Assembly: GCA_012934845.2 (NCBI GenBank)
Contig: WNNJ02002991.1
Location: 124,001 to 188,000, forward strand
DNA length: 64,000 bases
DNA from: Pomphorhynchus laevis
Taxonomy: Eukaryota; Acanthocephala; Palaeacanthocephala; Echinorhynchida; Pomphorhynchidae
Reading direction: 5' to 3'
In this document: positions 10,652 through 22,096 of the stretch, piece after piece
Numbering within the stretch: the stretch's first letter is position 1
How the letters are laid out: each line of letters begins with the position of its first letter
Translations under genes and position numbers: made by a program
Notes under the pieces: generated by a model
Database searches by the model: none
The model's input: only the letters and a program-made list of their open reading frames with translations
What the model was told of the DNA's origin: nothing

Positions 10652-11502
10652 ATTTCTGCCTTTAACTGTCTTTCTTCTATCTACAAACGTCTCTCCAATC
10701 TCCATCTCGTTCTAAACGCCGAAAAGTCCAAAATAATGTGGATCCTTCCCCGTAAACCAAACATATCTCCTCCCATTGTATCTTTTGCCTCATCGATCAT
10801 CCCTATAGTCCACAATCTCACTTTCTTAGGCTTCCATTTCGATGATCACCTTTCCCTTAAACCCTTCGTCCGTGACAAGGTCCGCTCGTCTAACTTAATT
10901 CTTCGTGACATCCGCCGTATCCGCCCCCTTATCGACTTCCGTTCTTGTATGTCTCTTCTTTCATCGCTTCTTTTCCCTAAAATCGATTACTGCTTTAGCC
11001 TTTTCGCCAATTCTCCAAAATCCATCATCCTACCCCTACAACGAATAATCAACACCGCCGTTCGAGTGCTCTTTCGTCTCCGTCGCTTAGACCACACATC
11101 CACATATTTTGCCCAACTCTCCTGTCCCACCATCCACATCCGCATCAAACTCCGCCTTCTTCTCGTTACCTTTTGTCTCATCGCTGTCGGCTCCCCATCG
11201 TTCATCAACCTTCCTTTCTTAGACGATACTCGCCCCACTTCGCTATTGCTTCGTTCCTGTCATACCCTCTTACTCCACGTTCCTAATTACTCCAACAACT
11301 ACGGTCTCCGATCCTTCCTCGTCGCCGCCTCACTCGCCTGGAATCAACTCCCTCTCGACGTCCGCCGCGCTCCCTCCTTTATCACATTCAAACACCTCCT
11401 CCGTTCACACCTTCTCGACACCTGATTCACAGTTTTGTTTTGTTGTGGTCATGTAAGCGTGCGCTGGCACGCATTTGCCACGTTAAAATAAATCCCCTTT
11501 TT
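10652..11502 (+). mobile_element. LINE family 2, 3' segment (continues 5765-7021)
   Basis: It resumes the family 2 RT exactly where it was interrupted: AFNCLSSIYKRLSNLHLVLN, AEKSKIMWILPRKPN, LTFLGFHFDDHLSLKPFVRD, then the C-terminal region to the stop at about 11423 (FKHLLRSHLLDT). The 3' UTR carries the stem-loop gcgtgc-gctg-gcacgc at 11457-11472 and a short A/T tail. The C-terminal frame is intact from 10658 to the stop, so before the nested insertion this copy had an open RT. Confidence 0.9.
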
Positions 11503-11662
11503 TAAAGCCTTCGTCAATTGTCGAAAACTATACATATATAGTTTTCCTTTTGAACAATATTTGCACTTTAGATTCGAACCTATGTTCTTTCGATCGGTGG
11601 GTATAAGTATAGGCTAAGTGTAGGCTTTCGACAAAATAGGCTAGTATCTAGTACAGCTAGAA
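11503..11662. repeat. tRNA-like (SINE-type) segment between two LINEs
   Basis: On the minus strand, 11643-11623 resembles a Pol III box A (tagcctattttgtcgaaagc) and 11580-11571 is a perfect box B (ggttcgaatc). Related segments lie at 14735-14836 (box B 14796-14805) and 16301-16357, the latter with a cleaner box A, tagcatagtcggtaaggc. No tRNA cloverleaf can be drawn, so a tRNA-derived SINE remnant is more likely than a gene. Confidence 0.4.
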
Positions 11663-14649
11663 ATTCTTTAATAATAATACAAATTTATTTAATGTGGCAA
11701 ATGCGTACAAGCTGTACGCTTACAAGTCCACAAACAAAAATGAGAAAGTCAAGCAGTTAAATTGTTCAGATGGGATCGGATTTGTCGTTTGAAGCACTGC
11801 AGGGAAGTTGATTGGCGTATATGAATGGGCAGATGATTCCACGATAGAGGAGCAGCCACCAGGAAGGAGCGGAGTCCAAAGGAGGTAGAGTAGTTTGGGA
11901 CATGTAAAAGAAGGGAATTACAGGAACGCAAGGAACAGTAAACAGGACGGGAATTATCAAGAAAAGGAAGGTTGAGAAATGAAGGGGTATGAAAAGTTAC
12001 AAGGCGGAAAGCAACGATAAGAAGACGAATTTGAACACGACAATAAATTGTAGGCAAATCGAGAGAAGCAAGATGGTAGGATGTGTGATCAAAACGACGA
12101 AGACGGAGGAGAATTCGGACAGCTGCGTTGACGATGCGTTGTAGGGGAAGAAGAGTGGATTTAGGTGAGTTGGAAAATAGACTAAGACAATAATCGAGTC
12201 TAGAAAAAAGGAGAGATGATATGAGAGTCATACAAGAAGGGAAATCGATCAATCTACGAACTTGACGGAGGTTGCGGAGTATCAAGGTAGATGAGCGTAC
12301 TTTATCTCTAACGAAAGGTTTAAGTGAAAGTCGGTTGTCAAAATGGAAGCCTAGGAAAACGAGATTATCAACGATAGGAAGAATTGTAGAATTTAATGAT
12401 ACGGAGGGAGGTTCGAAGCCGAGGCGTCGAGGTAGGATCCACATAATTTTGGATTTATCAGGATTCAGAGAAAGGCGAAGGGAAGAAAGATGATTGGAAA
12501 TTGAGACAAGACAGTCGGAAGCAGAAACACTAAGATCGCGAATACGATAAACAGGTGCATGAGCATAGATGAGAATGTCATCAGCATATTGCATAACATG
12601 GAAGTTAAATTTATGAGAAATCGAAGACAAATCACCAAGAAGAAGAGAGAAAAGTATAGGGCCTAATACGGAGCCTTGTGGAACACCGGACGGAATGGAC
12701 GAAGGATGGGAGAGAGAAGAGTTAGAATATACGCGAAATGTACGGTTTGATAGATATGAAGAAAACCATGATACAGTGGGTAAAGAGAAGCCATAATCAT
12801 GACGAAGGCGATGGAGAAGAATCGAGTGATCGACGATGTCAAAAGCAGACGATAGATCAAGAGAAACTATGACACTACATAATTTATGATCGCGCGATAT
12901 GAGTAAGTCGTTATAAACTTTAAGACATGCAATTTCGGTAGAGTAATTAGAGCGAAAAGCGGCTTGGAAGGGAGGAAATAAGTTAGAGGAATAGAGATAT
13001 GTATTAACTTGCTTAAGAACGAGACGTTCAAGGAGTTTAGAGAGGGTTGGGAGAAGTGAGATTGGACGGTACGAAGATGGTAGTGAAGAGTCGAGAGATT
13101 GCTTTTTGATGATAGGACGAACAGTGGCGCATTTCCAGATGGAAGGAAATGTACAGCTACGGATGGACGAGTTGAACAATGTGGTTAGGAAGGGTAAGAT
13201 AAAAGTGCAGATATTTTTAAGTAAGTGAGTGGGAATTGGGTCAGAAGGAGAGGTTTTATTAGGTAATGACAGCAGAACCGAAGAAACTTCATCAGACGAA
13301 ACGGGAAGAAGGTGGAATAGTTCTGGGAGGGAAGTATTTAAAGATAAGAGTGGGTACAAGGGGGCTATGGGTAGTAGGGAAAGTAAATTAGATAGCTTAG
13401 TTTGTAGATAAGAAGAAAATTCATCAGGATTTATATTACAAGGGGTAGATGATCGTGAAAGAATTGAGTTTAAGATTTTCCAATGAGATTTCGAGTTGGA
13501 AGATAACTCGAGTTGATTTCGCCAAAAGAGACTACGTTTAGTACGTATAAGAATGAGATGTGAACGGCGTTGAGAAAAGTAGGAATCACGAAGATTTGGA
13601 GGGAGTGAGTTGGGTGAACGTTTAAGAAAGCGTTTATACATACGAAAAGAGTGACGGAGTCGACGCTTAGAAAGACTACAGTCAGAATCGAACCAGGGAG
13701 CATGGCGCAAGCGCTGGGAACGTCGAAGTCGACTAGGTAGAAGGTTATTGAGGATCGACGTAAGTTCAGAATCAAACAGAATGCAGAGATCATCGGGAGA
13801 GAGATAGTTAAGAGGAAGTGAAAAGAGTGAAGAATTGAGTAAGGCTGTGCAGAGAATAGGGATATCGAGAAGCTTCCAGGGTCGACTTGGTGTAGATAAT
13901 GGTAAAGGTGGAGAAGGAGGATGGGGACGAGTAAGAGTAAGAGTGACAAGGAAATGATCGGACAAACCAGGATCAGTAATTGACAAGGAGGTATAGTCAT
14001 TGAAGCAGTTAGGAACAGCAATGATGTCGAGAGCACCGCCGAGAATATGAGTTGGGCTTGTTGAAAGTAATTTATAGTTAAAATCAGAAAAAAGATTAGT
14101 TAAAGTGATAGAGTCAGAGTCAGACGGGCGATCAAGACGAATGTTAAAGTCACCGAGAACAAAAGAAGGAGTATAAGACAATGAACAGTGAGACATTAGA
14201 TCTGCAAGGTCGTTAAAGAAGATACGTGATGGGGCAACTGAACCTGGACGGTATACAATCACAAGTTCCAGAGGAAAGGCGTTGATAATCTGCATATGAG
14301 TAATTCGAACGAGGTGTAACGGATGTTAACGTTGATTTTACGTAAAGACATTGGGTGACGAGCAATGGCAACAATACCGCCATGGTTAGACGCAGTAGAT
14401 GTATGAGATGTAATTTGACGAGCTGATTCAACTAGAGAACAACCAGAGCGACATAGACGACGAATAGCAAGATCGTTGGAGTCAGTGTGCCAGGATTCGG
14501 TAATGCAGAGAATATCGATAGATAATTGATCGAAGATATCGAGAAGCATATCAGCTTTATGAAGAATGGAGCGAGTATTGAATAGACTAAGACGAAAAGT
14601 ATGCTTAGGAGCGAGATCGACTAGCGAAGAAGACAAGGGGGAGAGATGG
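11663..14649 (-). mobile_element. LINE family 1, second copy, inverted
   Basis: Nearly identical to 7670-10651 but on the opposite strand: about six amino-acid differences over roughly 950 codons. It is 5'-truncated just after the ORF2 start codon and keeps the complete 3' end with stem-loop (11703-11719) and (ATT)n tail. Short tttaa at both borders may be a target duplication. With the first copy it forms an inverted repeat with arms of almost 3 kb and a 1-kb spacer. Confidence 0.92.
11749..14636 (-). pseudogene. LINE family 1 ORF2 with one frameshift
   Basis: Same protein as at 7663-10572, split into a 125-codon endonuclease start (14636-14259) and an 848-codon remainder (14295-11749). The two overlap because one C in a ccc run near 14275 is missing relative to the intact copy. 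All other catalytic motifs (GDFN, SDHF, GVPQGS, YADD) are preserved. The ATG used by the intact copy lies outside the truncated element. At AA level it has STEIAC where the intact copy has STKIAC; E matches family 2 and is probably ancestral. Confidence 0.9.
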
Positions 14650-14899
14650 TTTAAGGTTTTAAGGTTTTAAGGTTTTAGTATATAAAACCTTAAATGTAAT
14701 AAATTTATGAAACCGTATTTTCCAAGATGCATTCGAAGCATTCTTTATATTTAACCTGATGTAATCAGGGTATCGTGGAATCGTGAAATAATCTAGGTTC
14801 GAATCTGAAAGTGGAAATAGTGTTCAAAAAGAAAACTACAACGGTAGAGAGGCCTTTTGACGAGTCCGGAATGTACTATTGTACCATATATAAACTATA
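14650..14899. other. Short aaggtttta repeats and tRNA-like box B; no gene
   Basis: 14652-14680 holds three copies of a 9-10 bp aaggtttta unit. The segment at 14790-14836 is an inverted relative of 11540-11590. No coding potential is seen. Confidence 0.45.
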
Positions 14900-15300
14900 T
14901 TGTTGGCTCAGATATATAGATGACATATTTCTTATATGGTCCGAAAGTTAACAGCATTTGGAAGAATTTTTATCATATATAAATGATTTTGGAAACTTGA
15001 AATTTCCAGTGAAAGTTGGCCTCTTATTACAATTTCTCGATATTGATATATACAAAGGTATATTCGATAACTACCAGACAAACGTGTACAGGAAATCAGG
15101 GTTTAAACATCCATATTTTCATGCGAATAGCGCACACCCATTAACCACAAAAAGATCATTAATAAAAAATGAAATACACCGTGTCTTTCAAACATGTAGC
15201 AACACAAGGGATAGAGAACATTATCATTTTTGAATACCTAAAAATAACAACCACTGCGGAAAAATGTACGGTAATAGTTCTGGATTACCACTAGGCACTC
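14900..15300 (+). mobile_element. Penelope-like element RT fragment (palm)
   Basis: The + strand reads WLRYIDDIFLIWSES at 14908 onward (catalytic YIDD), then EEFLSYINDFGNLKF, LLLQFLDIDIYKG, TNVYRKSGF, HPLTTKRSLIKNEIHRVF. This is the RT palm and thumb order of Penelope-like elements, where YxDD is followed by FLDxxI and YRKxxxxxxYLHxxSxHP. Only the middle of the RT is present. It is an old fragment. Confidence 0.85.
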
Positions 15301-15680
15301 AGGGCATTGAATAAATATATTAACGGGATTATTAATGAAACGGCGAAGAATTTCAAATGACCAGGCACGAACTTCCAAAAATATTAACGTACGTGTTCCA
15401 GGCTGAAGTCGCATCTCGTCACATCCAAGCTAAAAGATATTCGTCCTTAACAAAATAAATAGGATGTTGCAAATGCACAAGGAAGTTATGCAAATGTTGT
15501 CAGTCTATATATGAATCGATGTAATTCAAATGCAAAGTTACGCATTTAACATATAACGTGAAAGACACCTATATACTTGTACCACACTATGTATAGTATA
15601 CCTCGGTGAGTGTGCTGATCGCGGTGTTACATACATTCGAGAAAGTAGTAGGTCGCTGAGTGAACGTTTAAACAATCGAG
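15241..15680. other. No gene seen
   Basis: Moderately AT-rich sequence after the PLE fragment. No motif or repeat is recognised beyond short AT runs. Confidence 0.4.
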
Positions 15681-16285
15681 GTATTACTTTTTTGTTATCT
15701 TACAACTAACCTATATATACATCGAAAGATGCAGTTTCATAAATTCATTACATTAAAGAATGTAATGAATTTTATTAAATTCTTTTTTAAATTTATCGAA
15801 CTTTTTAGTGAACTTTTTTGCTATCTTACAACTAACCTATGTATACATCGGAAGATTCGGTTTCATAAATTCATTACATTGAAGAATGTAATGAATTTTA
15901 TTAAACTTTTTTTAAATTTTTTGAACTTTATTGAACTTTTTTGTTATCTTACAACTAACCTATGCATACATCGGAAGATGCAGTTTCATAATTCATTACA
16001 TTGAAGAATGTAATAAATTTTATTAAACTTTTTTTAAATTTATTGAACTTTATTGAACTTTTTAATGAACTTTTTTGTTATCTTACAACTAGCCTATGTA
16101 TACATCGGAATATGCGGTTTCATAAATTTATTACATTGAAGAATGTAATGAATTGTATTAAACTTTTTTAAAATTTATTGAACTTTATCGAACATTTTAA
16201 TGAACATTTTTGTTATCTTACAACTAACATATATACATCGGAAGATGCAATTTCATAAATTCATTACATTGAAGAATGTAATCTA
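15681..16285. repeat. Tandem array, about 5 copies of a 122-134 bp unit
   Basis: Five copies begin with ttttttgttatcttacaact (about 15688, 15812, 15938, 16071, 16205). Each contains catcggaagatgcagtttca and the self-complementary cattacattgaagaatgtaatg. Unit length varies because a short aactttattg segment is duplicated in some copies. The last copy runs into the tRNA-like segment at 16286. Confidence 0.9.
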
Positions 16286-16440
16286 GCTGTACTGAATGGC
16301 TAGCATAGTCGGTAAGGCGTAGACAAACCAATCGATGGAACCTACGTTCTCTCGATCTTACTGCAGTACACAGCCTTCTAATGAATCCTCTTATACTATT
16401 ACACGGTAGTAGCAAACGAAACAATACCAAAATGTGAGGT
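16286..16440 (+). repeat. tRNA-like SINE head
   Basis: The box A match tagcatagtcggtaaggc (16301-16318) is followed 28 bp later by a box B-like gttctctcgatc (16346-16357), a normal tRNA spacing. No intact acceptor stem is seen. Downstream acagccttctaatgaa resembles acatagccttctgatgag at about 16640, so these may be copies of one short element. Confidence 0.4.
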
Positions 16441-16785
16441 TAAAATACCAAAATGTAGTGAATCAAGGTATATGAAGTTATAAGTAATAAAGAATTATAC
16501 CGTGGCTAATTTCTGCTGCGAAATCAAATTGTGTGATTGAGAAAATTGATAAAAAATTAAAGAATCCATAAAAAATCACCAGTACCGATTCTATGAACTC
16601 CTGATCACAACAGTGATAAGATAAACTACAACGGTACATAGCCTTCTGATGAGCATGGGTGCATAATTATATACCATCAAATATAATGTATGATCTTTAC
16701 AGTTTGATTTTATATAACTAGTGGAAGAAAGTAAGAAGAAGAATTTTTATTTTATCAACATTTCACTTTTTTCTTTATCATCACT
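16441..16785. other. No gene seen
   Basis: AT-rich; it contains a short relative of the preceding repeat (aaactacaacggtacatagcc at about 16624). Confidence 0.35.
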
Positions 16786-16850
16786 ATGGGTGATCCTGAG
16801 CGAATTTTATTAATCATAAGATATATATCCCATGTGTGACGACAAACTTT

Positions 16851-16897
16851 AACAACGGCATACGAATTTCGCTCTAACTGAATTCATTAGTACCGTG
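16851..16897 (-). ncRNA. Degenerate hammerhead ribozyme motif
   Basis: It aligns with the other hammerheads but its core reads CTAATGAA instead of CTGATGAG, and the stem I partner is changed (GCCG). Probably inactive. Confidence 0.4.
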
Positions 16898-17512
16898 ACT
16901 TCAATAATCATCCATAGGCACATTAACACACGCTTAAACAGTTTAAAGCTAAAAAACCAGAACTATCCTTAATCTGAATCATCAGAGGGAATTTAGCATA
17001 AGCTCTGTGCGTGGCAGTGCGTATTGCAGTTTAACCATGGATCCGGCACTAAATTCCTTTTAATAGAAATGATGTTTCACATGGACACTTTAAAGTGTCC
17101 ATGTGAAAGTTCTATATATTGGTCTTATCTTGGTCTATCTTGGTTCTATATCGTGGTCTGTTTCGGTTCTATATCTTGGTCTGATGAAAATATATAGAAT
17201 GCTGCCTGTGTTTATGCCTCTTCACGAGGAAAACCTAGTGATTTATTTATTAGTAAACCATTGGGTGTCCCAGGGCAGGTGTAACAACAAATTATATTTT
17301 ATATATTTGTACACTTTAAAGTGTCCCTGTAAAACAGCATTTCTGTTAAAAAGAATTTAGTGCCTGATGCATGGTTTAACTGCAATACGCACTGCCATGC
17401 ACAGAGCTTATGCTAAATTCCGTTTGATGATTCAAATAAAGGGTAATCTGCTTTTCGAGTTTTAAACACAGTTTTAGCGTGTGTTGAGGTGCATATGAAT
17501 GAGTATTGAAGT

Positions 17513-17557
17513 CACAGTACTGATGAGCTCCGTTAAAGCAAAAAGCGTCTACTGTTG
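17513..17557 (+). ncRNA. Hammerhead ribozyme motif, variant core
   Basis: Order on the + strand: ACAGTA, CTGATGAG, a 3-bp stem II with GCT and AGC around a loop, AAAA where GAAA is expected, a short stem III region ending in GTC, then TACTGT. Stem I is 6 perfect pairs (17514-17519 with 17550-17555). Compared with the motif at 36685-36731, a G-C pair is replaced by A-U, keeping pairing. The G-to-A change in GAAA should impair cleavage. Confidence 0.65.
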
Positions 17558-18125
17558 TTAACGTTTGTCGTCACAAATAGGATGACTTAGCATACGTAGC
17601 GACTTTGAATATTGCGAGAATAATTCGGTTCTATGTATCGTTCTAATGAGGATATATAGAATGCTGCCTGATGTTAGGGAGCATTCTATATATGTTTTAG
17701 GTCACTGGTTTAGTAAAATTAGAAAGAGACTAGGCCCATGCTATCACGTTAGCAAATTCTCGGAAATGCCTATCAGAACTATCCTTAATCTGAATCATCA
17801 GAGGGAATTTAGCATAAGCTCTGTGCGTGGCAGTGCGTATTGCAGTTTAACATGCATCATGCACTAAATTCGTTTTAATAGAAATGCTGTATTACACGGC
17901 ACCTTAAAGTGTACAAATATATAAAATATAATTTGTTGTTACACCTGACCAGGGACCTTAATAGTGTACTCATAAATATATCACTATGTTTTCCTCATTA
18001 AGAGACATAAACACCAGGCAGCACTCCATATATCCTCATCAAACTAAGAAATATAACCGAATTATTCTCGCAATACTCAAAGTCGCCACGTCTACACAAT
18101 CATCCTATGTGTGACGACAAACTAC

Positions 18126-18174
18126 AACAACGGTAGACGCGTTTCGCTCTAACGGAGTTCATCAGTATCGTAAC
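18126..18174 (-). ncRNA. Hammerhead ribozyme motif
   Basis: Minus strand: ACGATA, CTGATGA, ACTC-cgtta-GAGC, GAAA, CGCGTC, TACCGT. The catalytic CUGAUGA, GAAA and GUC cleavage triplet are all present. Stem I has one A-C mismatch and the first stem II pair is lost. Confidence 0.65.
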
Positions 18175-18309
18175 TTCAATAATCATCCATAGGGACTTTA
18201 ACACACGCTTAAACAGTGTTTAAAGCTCGAAAAGCAGATCTACCCTTAATATGAATCATCAAAGGTTATCTAGCATAAGATTTGAGCATTGCAGTGTGTA
18301 TTGCAGTTT

Positions 18310-19543
18310 AACCATGCATCAGAGGTTGTGGCAGAATTGTCGCTGCATTCGTTGGATCCTTAATGAATACGGCATGTATAATATTACTGCGCGAATGTGC
18401 TGAGTAGACAACGGTGTAGGATTATGTACGAAATACGGCATTTATACTATAGGTGTTCCTTGCTAGACTGGACTACTGGACTTTGATTCACGACTCTCTG
18501 TCTCCGTGTCACTTTTAGACGACCACTTTAGCAACAAAATGATGAGTACCTGGTAACACTCATCAGTAGAATGAGGTACTCACTGGTCATTTCGGTTGCT
18601 TGTGTGACATTGTGTATAAAGGCGTTTCCGACACTTTGCTTAATTGTCTGGACCTTGCGCACTTTACCAGATCGAATTGCTGTGCGGACCATCCTTAAAC
18701 TCTAGGCAGTTGTTGCTGAATTGTCGCTGCACTCGTTGGTTCCTTTATCATATACCGTTGTTTACTCAGCACATCCATGCACTTCTATTATACGTGCTAT
18801 ATCCATAAGATATATCCATCATTCGTCTCCTCCTTAAGAAACAATCGCTCGACCCCTCCCTTTCTCTAGCTATCGCCCCATTTCACTACTCCCTACTCTT
18901 TATAACTCTTAGAACGCCTCATCTTAATGCAGATCAACGCTTATCTAACCTCATCCAATCTTAACACTAGAAAGAGGTTGTTGACGAATTGTCGCTGCAC
19001 TCGTTGGATCTCTAATTGATACGACATGTATAATAGTAGTGCACGGATGTGCTGGGTAGACAACGGTCCAGGATTCCTTACGAAATACGACATTTATACT
19101 AAATGGTGTTGCTTGTTAGACTGGACTTTGATTTGCGACTTTTAGTTACTACGACTTTTTAGACTACCACTTCAGCATTGAAATGATAGAGTACCCGTCA
19201 GGTCACGTCTAGACGACTAATTTTGCACCTAAATAACGGAGTACTCGGAAAAAACTTATCAGTAGAATGAAGTACCAACTGGTCATTTCGGTTGCCTCTG
19301 TTTCGTTGTAAATCAAGGCGTTCAGACACATTGCTAAATTTCTGAGGCTCATGCTCTTTATTAGATCGAATTGTTGTGCGGACCATCCTTAAAAACTAAG
19401 CAAAGGTTGTTTCTGAATTGTCGGTGCACTTGTTGGATACTTAATGGATACACCATGTATAATGGTGGTGTACAGAGGTGCTGAGTAAAATGGTCCATGA
19501 TTTCTTATAAAATGCGTCATTTATAGGAAATAGTGTTGCTTTA
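18310..19543 (+). repeat. Tandem repeat, unit about 410-430 bp, interrupted by a LINE fragment
   Basis: The starts gaattgtcgctgcactcgtt recur at about 18320, 18718, 18978 and, diverged, 19412. Shared blocks include tacgaaatacg, tcagtagaatga and gtgcggaccatccttaaa. The unit beginning at about 18706 is cut after about 110 bp by the LINE fragment at 18818-18962 and does not resume. Copies are 80-85% alike by eye. No coding capacity is seen. Confidence 0.75.
18818..18962 (+). mobile_element. Small internal fragment of LINE family 2
   Basis: 145 bp matching the family 2 RT region around SYRPISLLPTLSKLLERLIL (compare about 6425-6565), including the phrase ctccttaagaaacaatcgct. Both ends are missing, unusual for a LINE insertion, so it probably came by rearrangement. 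Confidence 0.85.
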
Positions 19544-19544
19544 T

Positions 19545-20565
19545 TGCTTATCACCGAACGTCTTTGCGTTAAATTAAGGCTAATATCCATTACACTTCGT
19601 TCGAATTAATTATATGCAGATTATCAACTTATTTCCCTATGAAACTTGTGATTATATACATTCCAGGCTCAGCCGCCCCCTCACTTATGTTTTTTAACGA
19701 CCTTGTCATCTTCTTTCTCACTGTTCATTGTCTTATACTCCTTCTTTTGTTTTCAATGACTTTAACATTCGTCTTGATCGCCCGGGTGACTCTGACTCTA
19801 TCACTCTAACTAATCTTTTTTTCTGATTTTAAGTATAAATTACTTTCAACAAACCTAACTCATATTTTTGGCGGTGCTCTCGACATCATTGCAGTTCCCA
19901 ACTGCTTTCACGACTATACCTCCTTGTCAATTACTGATCATAGTTTGCTCGATCATTTCCTTGTCACTCTTACTCTTAATCGTCCATATCCCCATATTTC
20001 TTCACCACTTTCAACATTAGCTACACTAAGTTGACCTTGGAAACTTCTCGATATCCTTATTTTCTGTTCTGCCTTACTCAATTCTTCACTCTTTTCGCTT
20101 CCACTTAACTATCTTTCTTCCGATGATCTATGCATTCTGTTTGATTCTGAACTTACGTCGATCCTTAATCACCTTCTACCCATTCGACCCCGACGTTTTC
20201 AGCGCTCGCATCATGCTCCCTAGTTCGATTCCGACTGTTGTCTTTCTACGCGTCGACTCCGTCGCTCTTTTCATGTTTAATCGTTTTTTAAGCGTTCTCC
20301 AAACACACTCACTCCAAATATCCGTTTCCTATTTTTCTCTTCGCTGTTCCCATCTCATTCTTATGGTTACTAAGCGTGCTCTCTTTTGGCGAAATCAACT
20401 CGAGTCCTCTTCCAACTCTAAATCTCGTTGGAAAATCTTAAACTCAATTCTTTCAATATCACCTACCCCTTATAACACAAATCCTGATAAATTTTCGTGT
20501 TATCTACAATCTAAGCTATCTAATTTACTTTCTTTTCTACCCATATGCCCCTTGTATCTTACTAT
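19545..20565 (+). mobile_element. Decayed LINE family 1 fragment (endonuclease and connector)
   Basis: It aligns with 7965-8960 of the intact copy: YTSFELLICRL region, GDFN region (ttcaatgactttaacattcg), THILGGALDIIAVPNCF region, LSDHF region and the connector LLILNSILSRSSTPCNINPD. Many frameshifts break every frame. It stops at about 20565 where a family 3 LINE starts. Confidence 0.85.
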
Positions 20566-22090
20566 ACCGTTTTTTATATACGACGTCGCTTGTGCACTTT
20601 TTAAGTTGCCTATTCATACCAGTTCTGATCCAGATAATTTGCCATATGTTTTCCTTCGTAATACCGCGAATTTGATCGCGAAAAACCGCTCTATGACATA
20701 TTTTCTTACTCAATTCGCTTCAATATGCTACCTTCAGAATGGAAAACATCTATTATTCGGCCTATTCATAAATCTTGTGATAGTTTTGTGTGTACCAATT
20801 ACCGTCCTATTTCACTAACCTCTATTCCATTAAAAATTCTGGAACGATTTATACTTGGTGAGCTGATAAGTTGGGACTGTTGTCGTGATATTGTCTCAGA
20901 AAGACAACATGGCTTTCTGTGTGGTCGTTCGACAACGTCTAATATCTTATTGAATCATGATCATTGGTTAAGTAATCTCGATCAAGGGTACCCAACTGAC
21001 GTATTATTCATCGATTTTCGACGTGCTTTTGATACTGTAAACCATAATATACTATTGTCCAAGCTGATTAATTATGGATTTGATCCGGTTCATTCAAACT
21101 GGATTTGTAGTTATTTAAGAAACCGTACTTTTCGTGTTCGAGTAGGAAATTCACTATCTTTCTCATGTATATCTTCTTCAGGTGTTCCACAAGGATCTGT
21201 ATTGGGGCATTACTTATTTAACATATTTATAAATGACATAGTATCCTGTTTTCGTCTGATTGTGTTCTGTACGCTGACGACTTAAAGGTTTGGCGTTGTA
21301 TAGAATCATTTAAAGACGTTGAATTATTGCAATTCGAGTTGAATATAATGCTTAGATGATGTAGAAATAACAAATTGGATGTTAATTACGAGAAGTGTGC
21401 GCACATAACAATCGGTAAGGAATCCAATTCTTCATATTTCTTAAAGCAAAGAGAAGTAAGCACAGTTAGTACGTATAAAGATTTGGGTATTATAACTAGT
21501 GGCTCTATGTGTTTTGAAGAGCACTCTCGATGTATTTCAGCAAAATGTCTTCGGCTTTTCTGGTGTATTCGCCGCTCGTTATCGATACTTACCCCTCGAA
21601 TTTTTAGGACAGTATTCTCCGCATTTTTGCTACCAATAATCGAATACGGCCTTCCAGCTTCCGCACTAATTTTTGTTAGAGATACCTTGACCATCGAACG
21701 AGTGCTACGAGTATCTGCCAAGCATGTATTAGGTTTCCAAGGTTTGCCTTATGAGCGCCGTTTTGAGATATTAGGAATGAACACCCTTGAATCACGTAGA
21801 TCATTCATTGACCTCGTTTATTTGCATCACTTAGTTATGCTTGGTTATGGGGGTGATTCTTTAAAACAACTAACTTCAATAAACACTCACAATCGCACAA
21901 GATGACATAAAGCTAAATTGAGAAAGCAGCAAGTATGCAAATCGGTGGTTATAACGTCATTTCCGCATAGCGCGATCAATGCTTGGAATGAATTGGACAG
22001 CTTAATAGTTACTATGCAGTCGACTAAATAATTTCGTCAGAAATTAAAACAACATTCATCTTGCGGATGATTTTTAGTTTATTTTTGTTT
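20566..22090 (+). mobile_element. LINE RT remnant, family 3
   Basis: RT in pieces: SDPDNLPYVFLRNTANLIAK, MLPSEWKTSIIRPIHKS, NYRPISLTSIPLKILERFIL, TDVLFIDFRRAFDTVNHNIL, SSGVPQGSVLGHYLFNIFIN, CTLTT where YADDLK should be (frameshift near 21270), then 21375-21905 with the palm/thumb part (KDLGIITSGSMCFEEH, VLGFQGLPYERRFEILGM). Same family as 2985-4505. The endonuclease is missing. Confidence 0.87.
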
Positions 22091-22096
22091 TTATTT

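Larger units (their letters stand above)
16786..18325. mobile_element. Cluster of PLE terminal-repeat units with hammerhead ribozymes
   Basis: Three or more partial copies, in both orientations, of a unit of about 470 bp that also occurs at 36490-37020 and 45122-45560. Markers are gaaccgaattattctcgcaa, gtgtgacgacaaac, tcgctctaacggagctcatc, taatctgaatcatcagagg and acactttaaagtgt. Two units meet head to head at 17075-17108, giving a 34-bp perfect palindrome. At 36.5 kb the same unit borders a PLE, so I read it as the PLE pseudo-LTR. No RT is left in this cluster. Confidence 0.75.

Noticed and set aside
16301-16357. Functional tRNA gene
   Set aside because: Box A and B are fair but no acceptor or anticodon stem forms.
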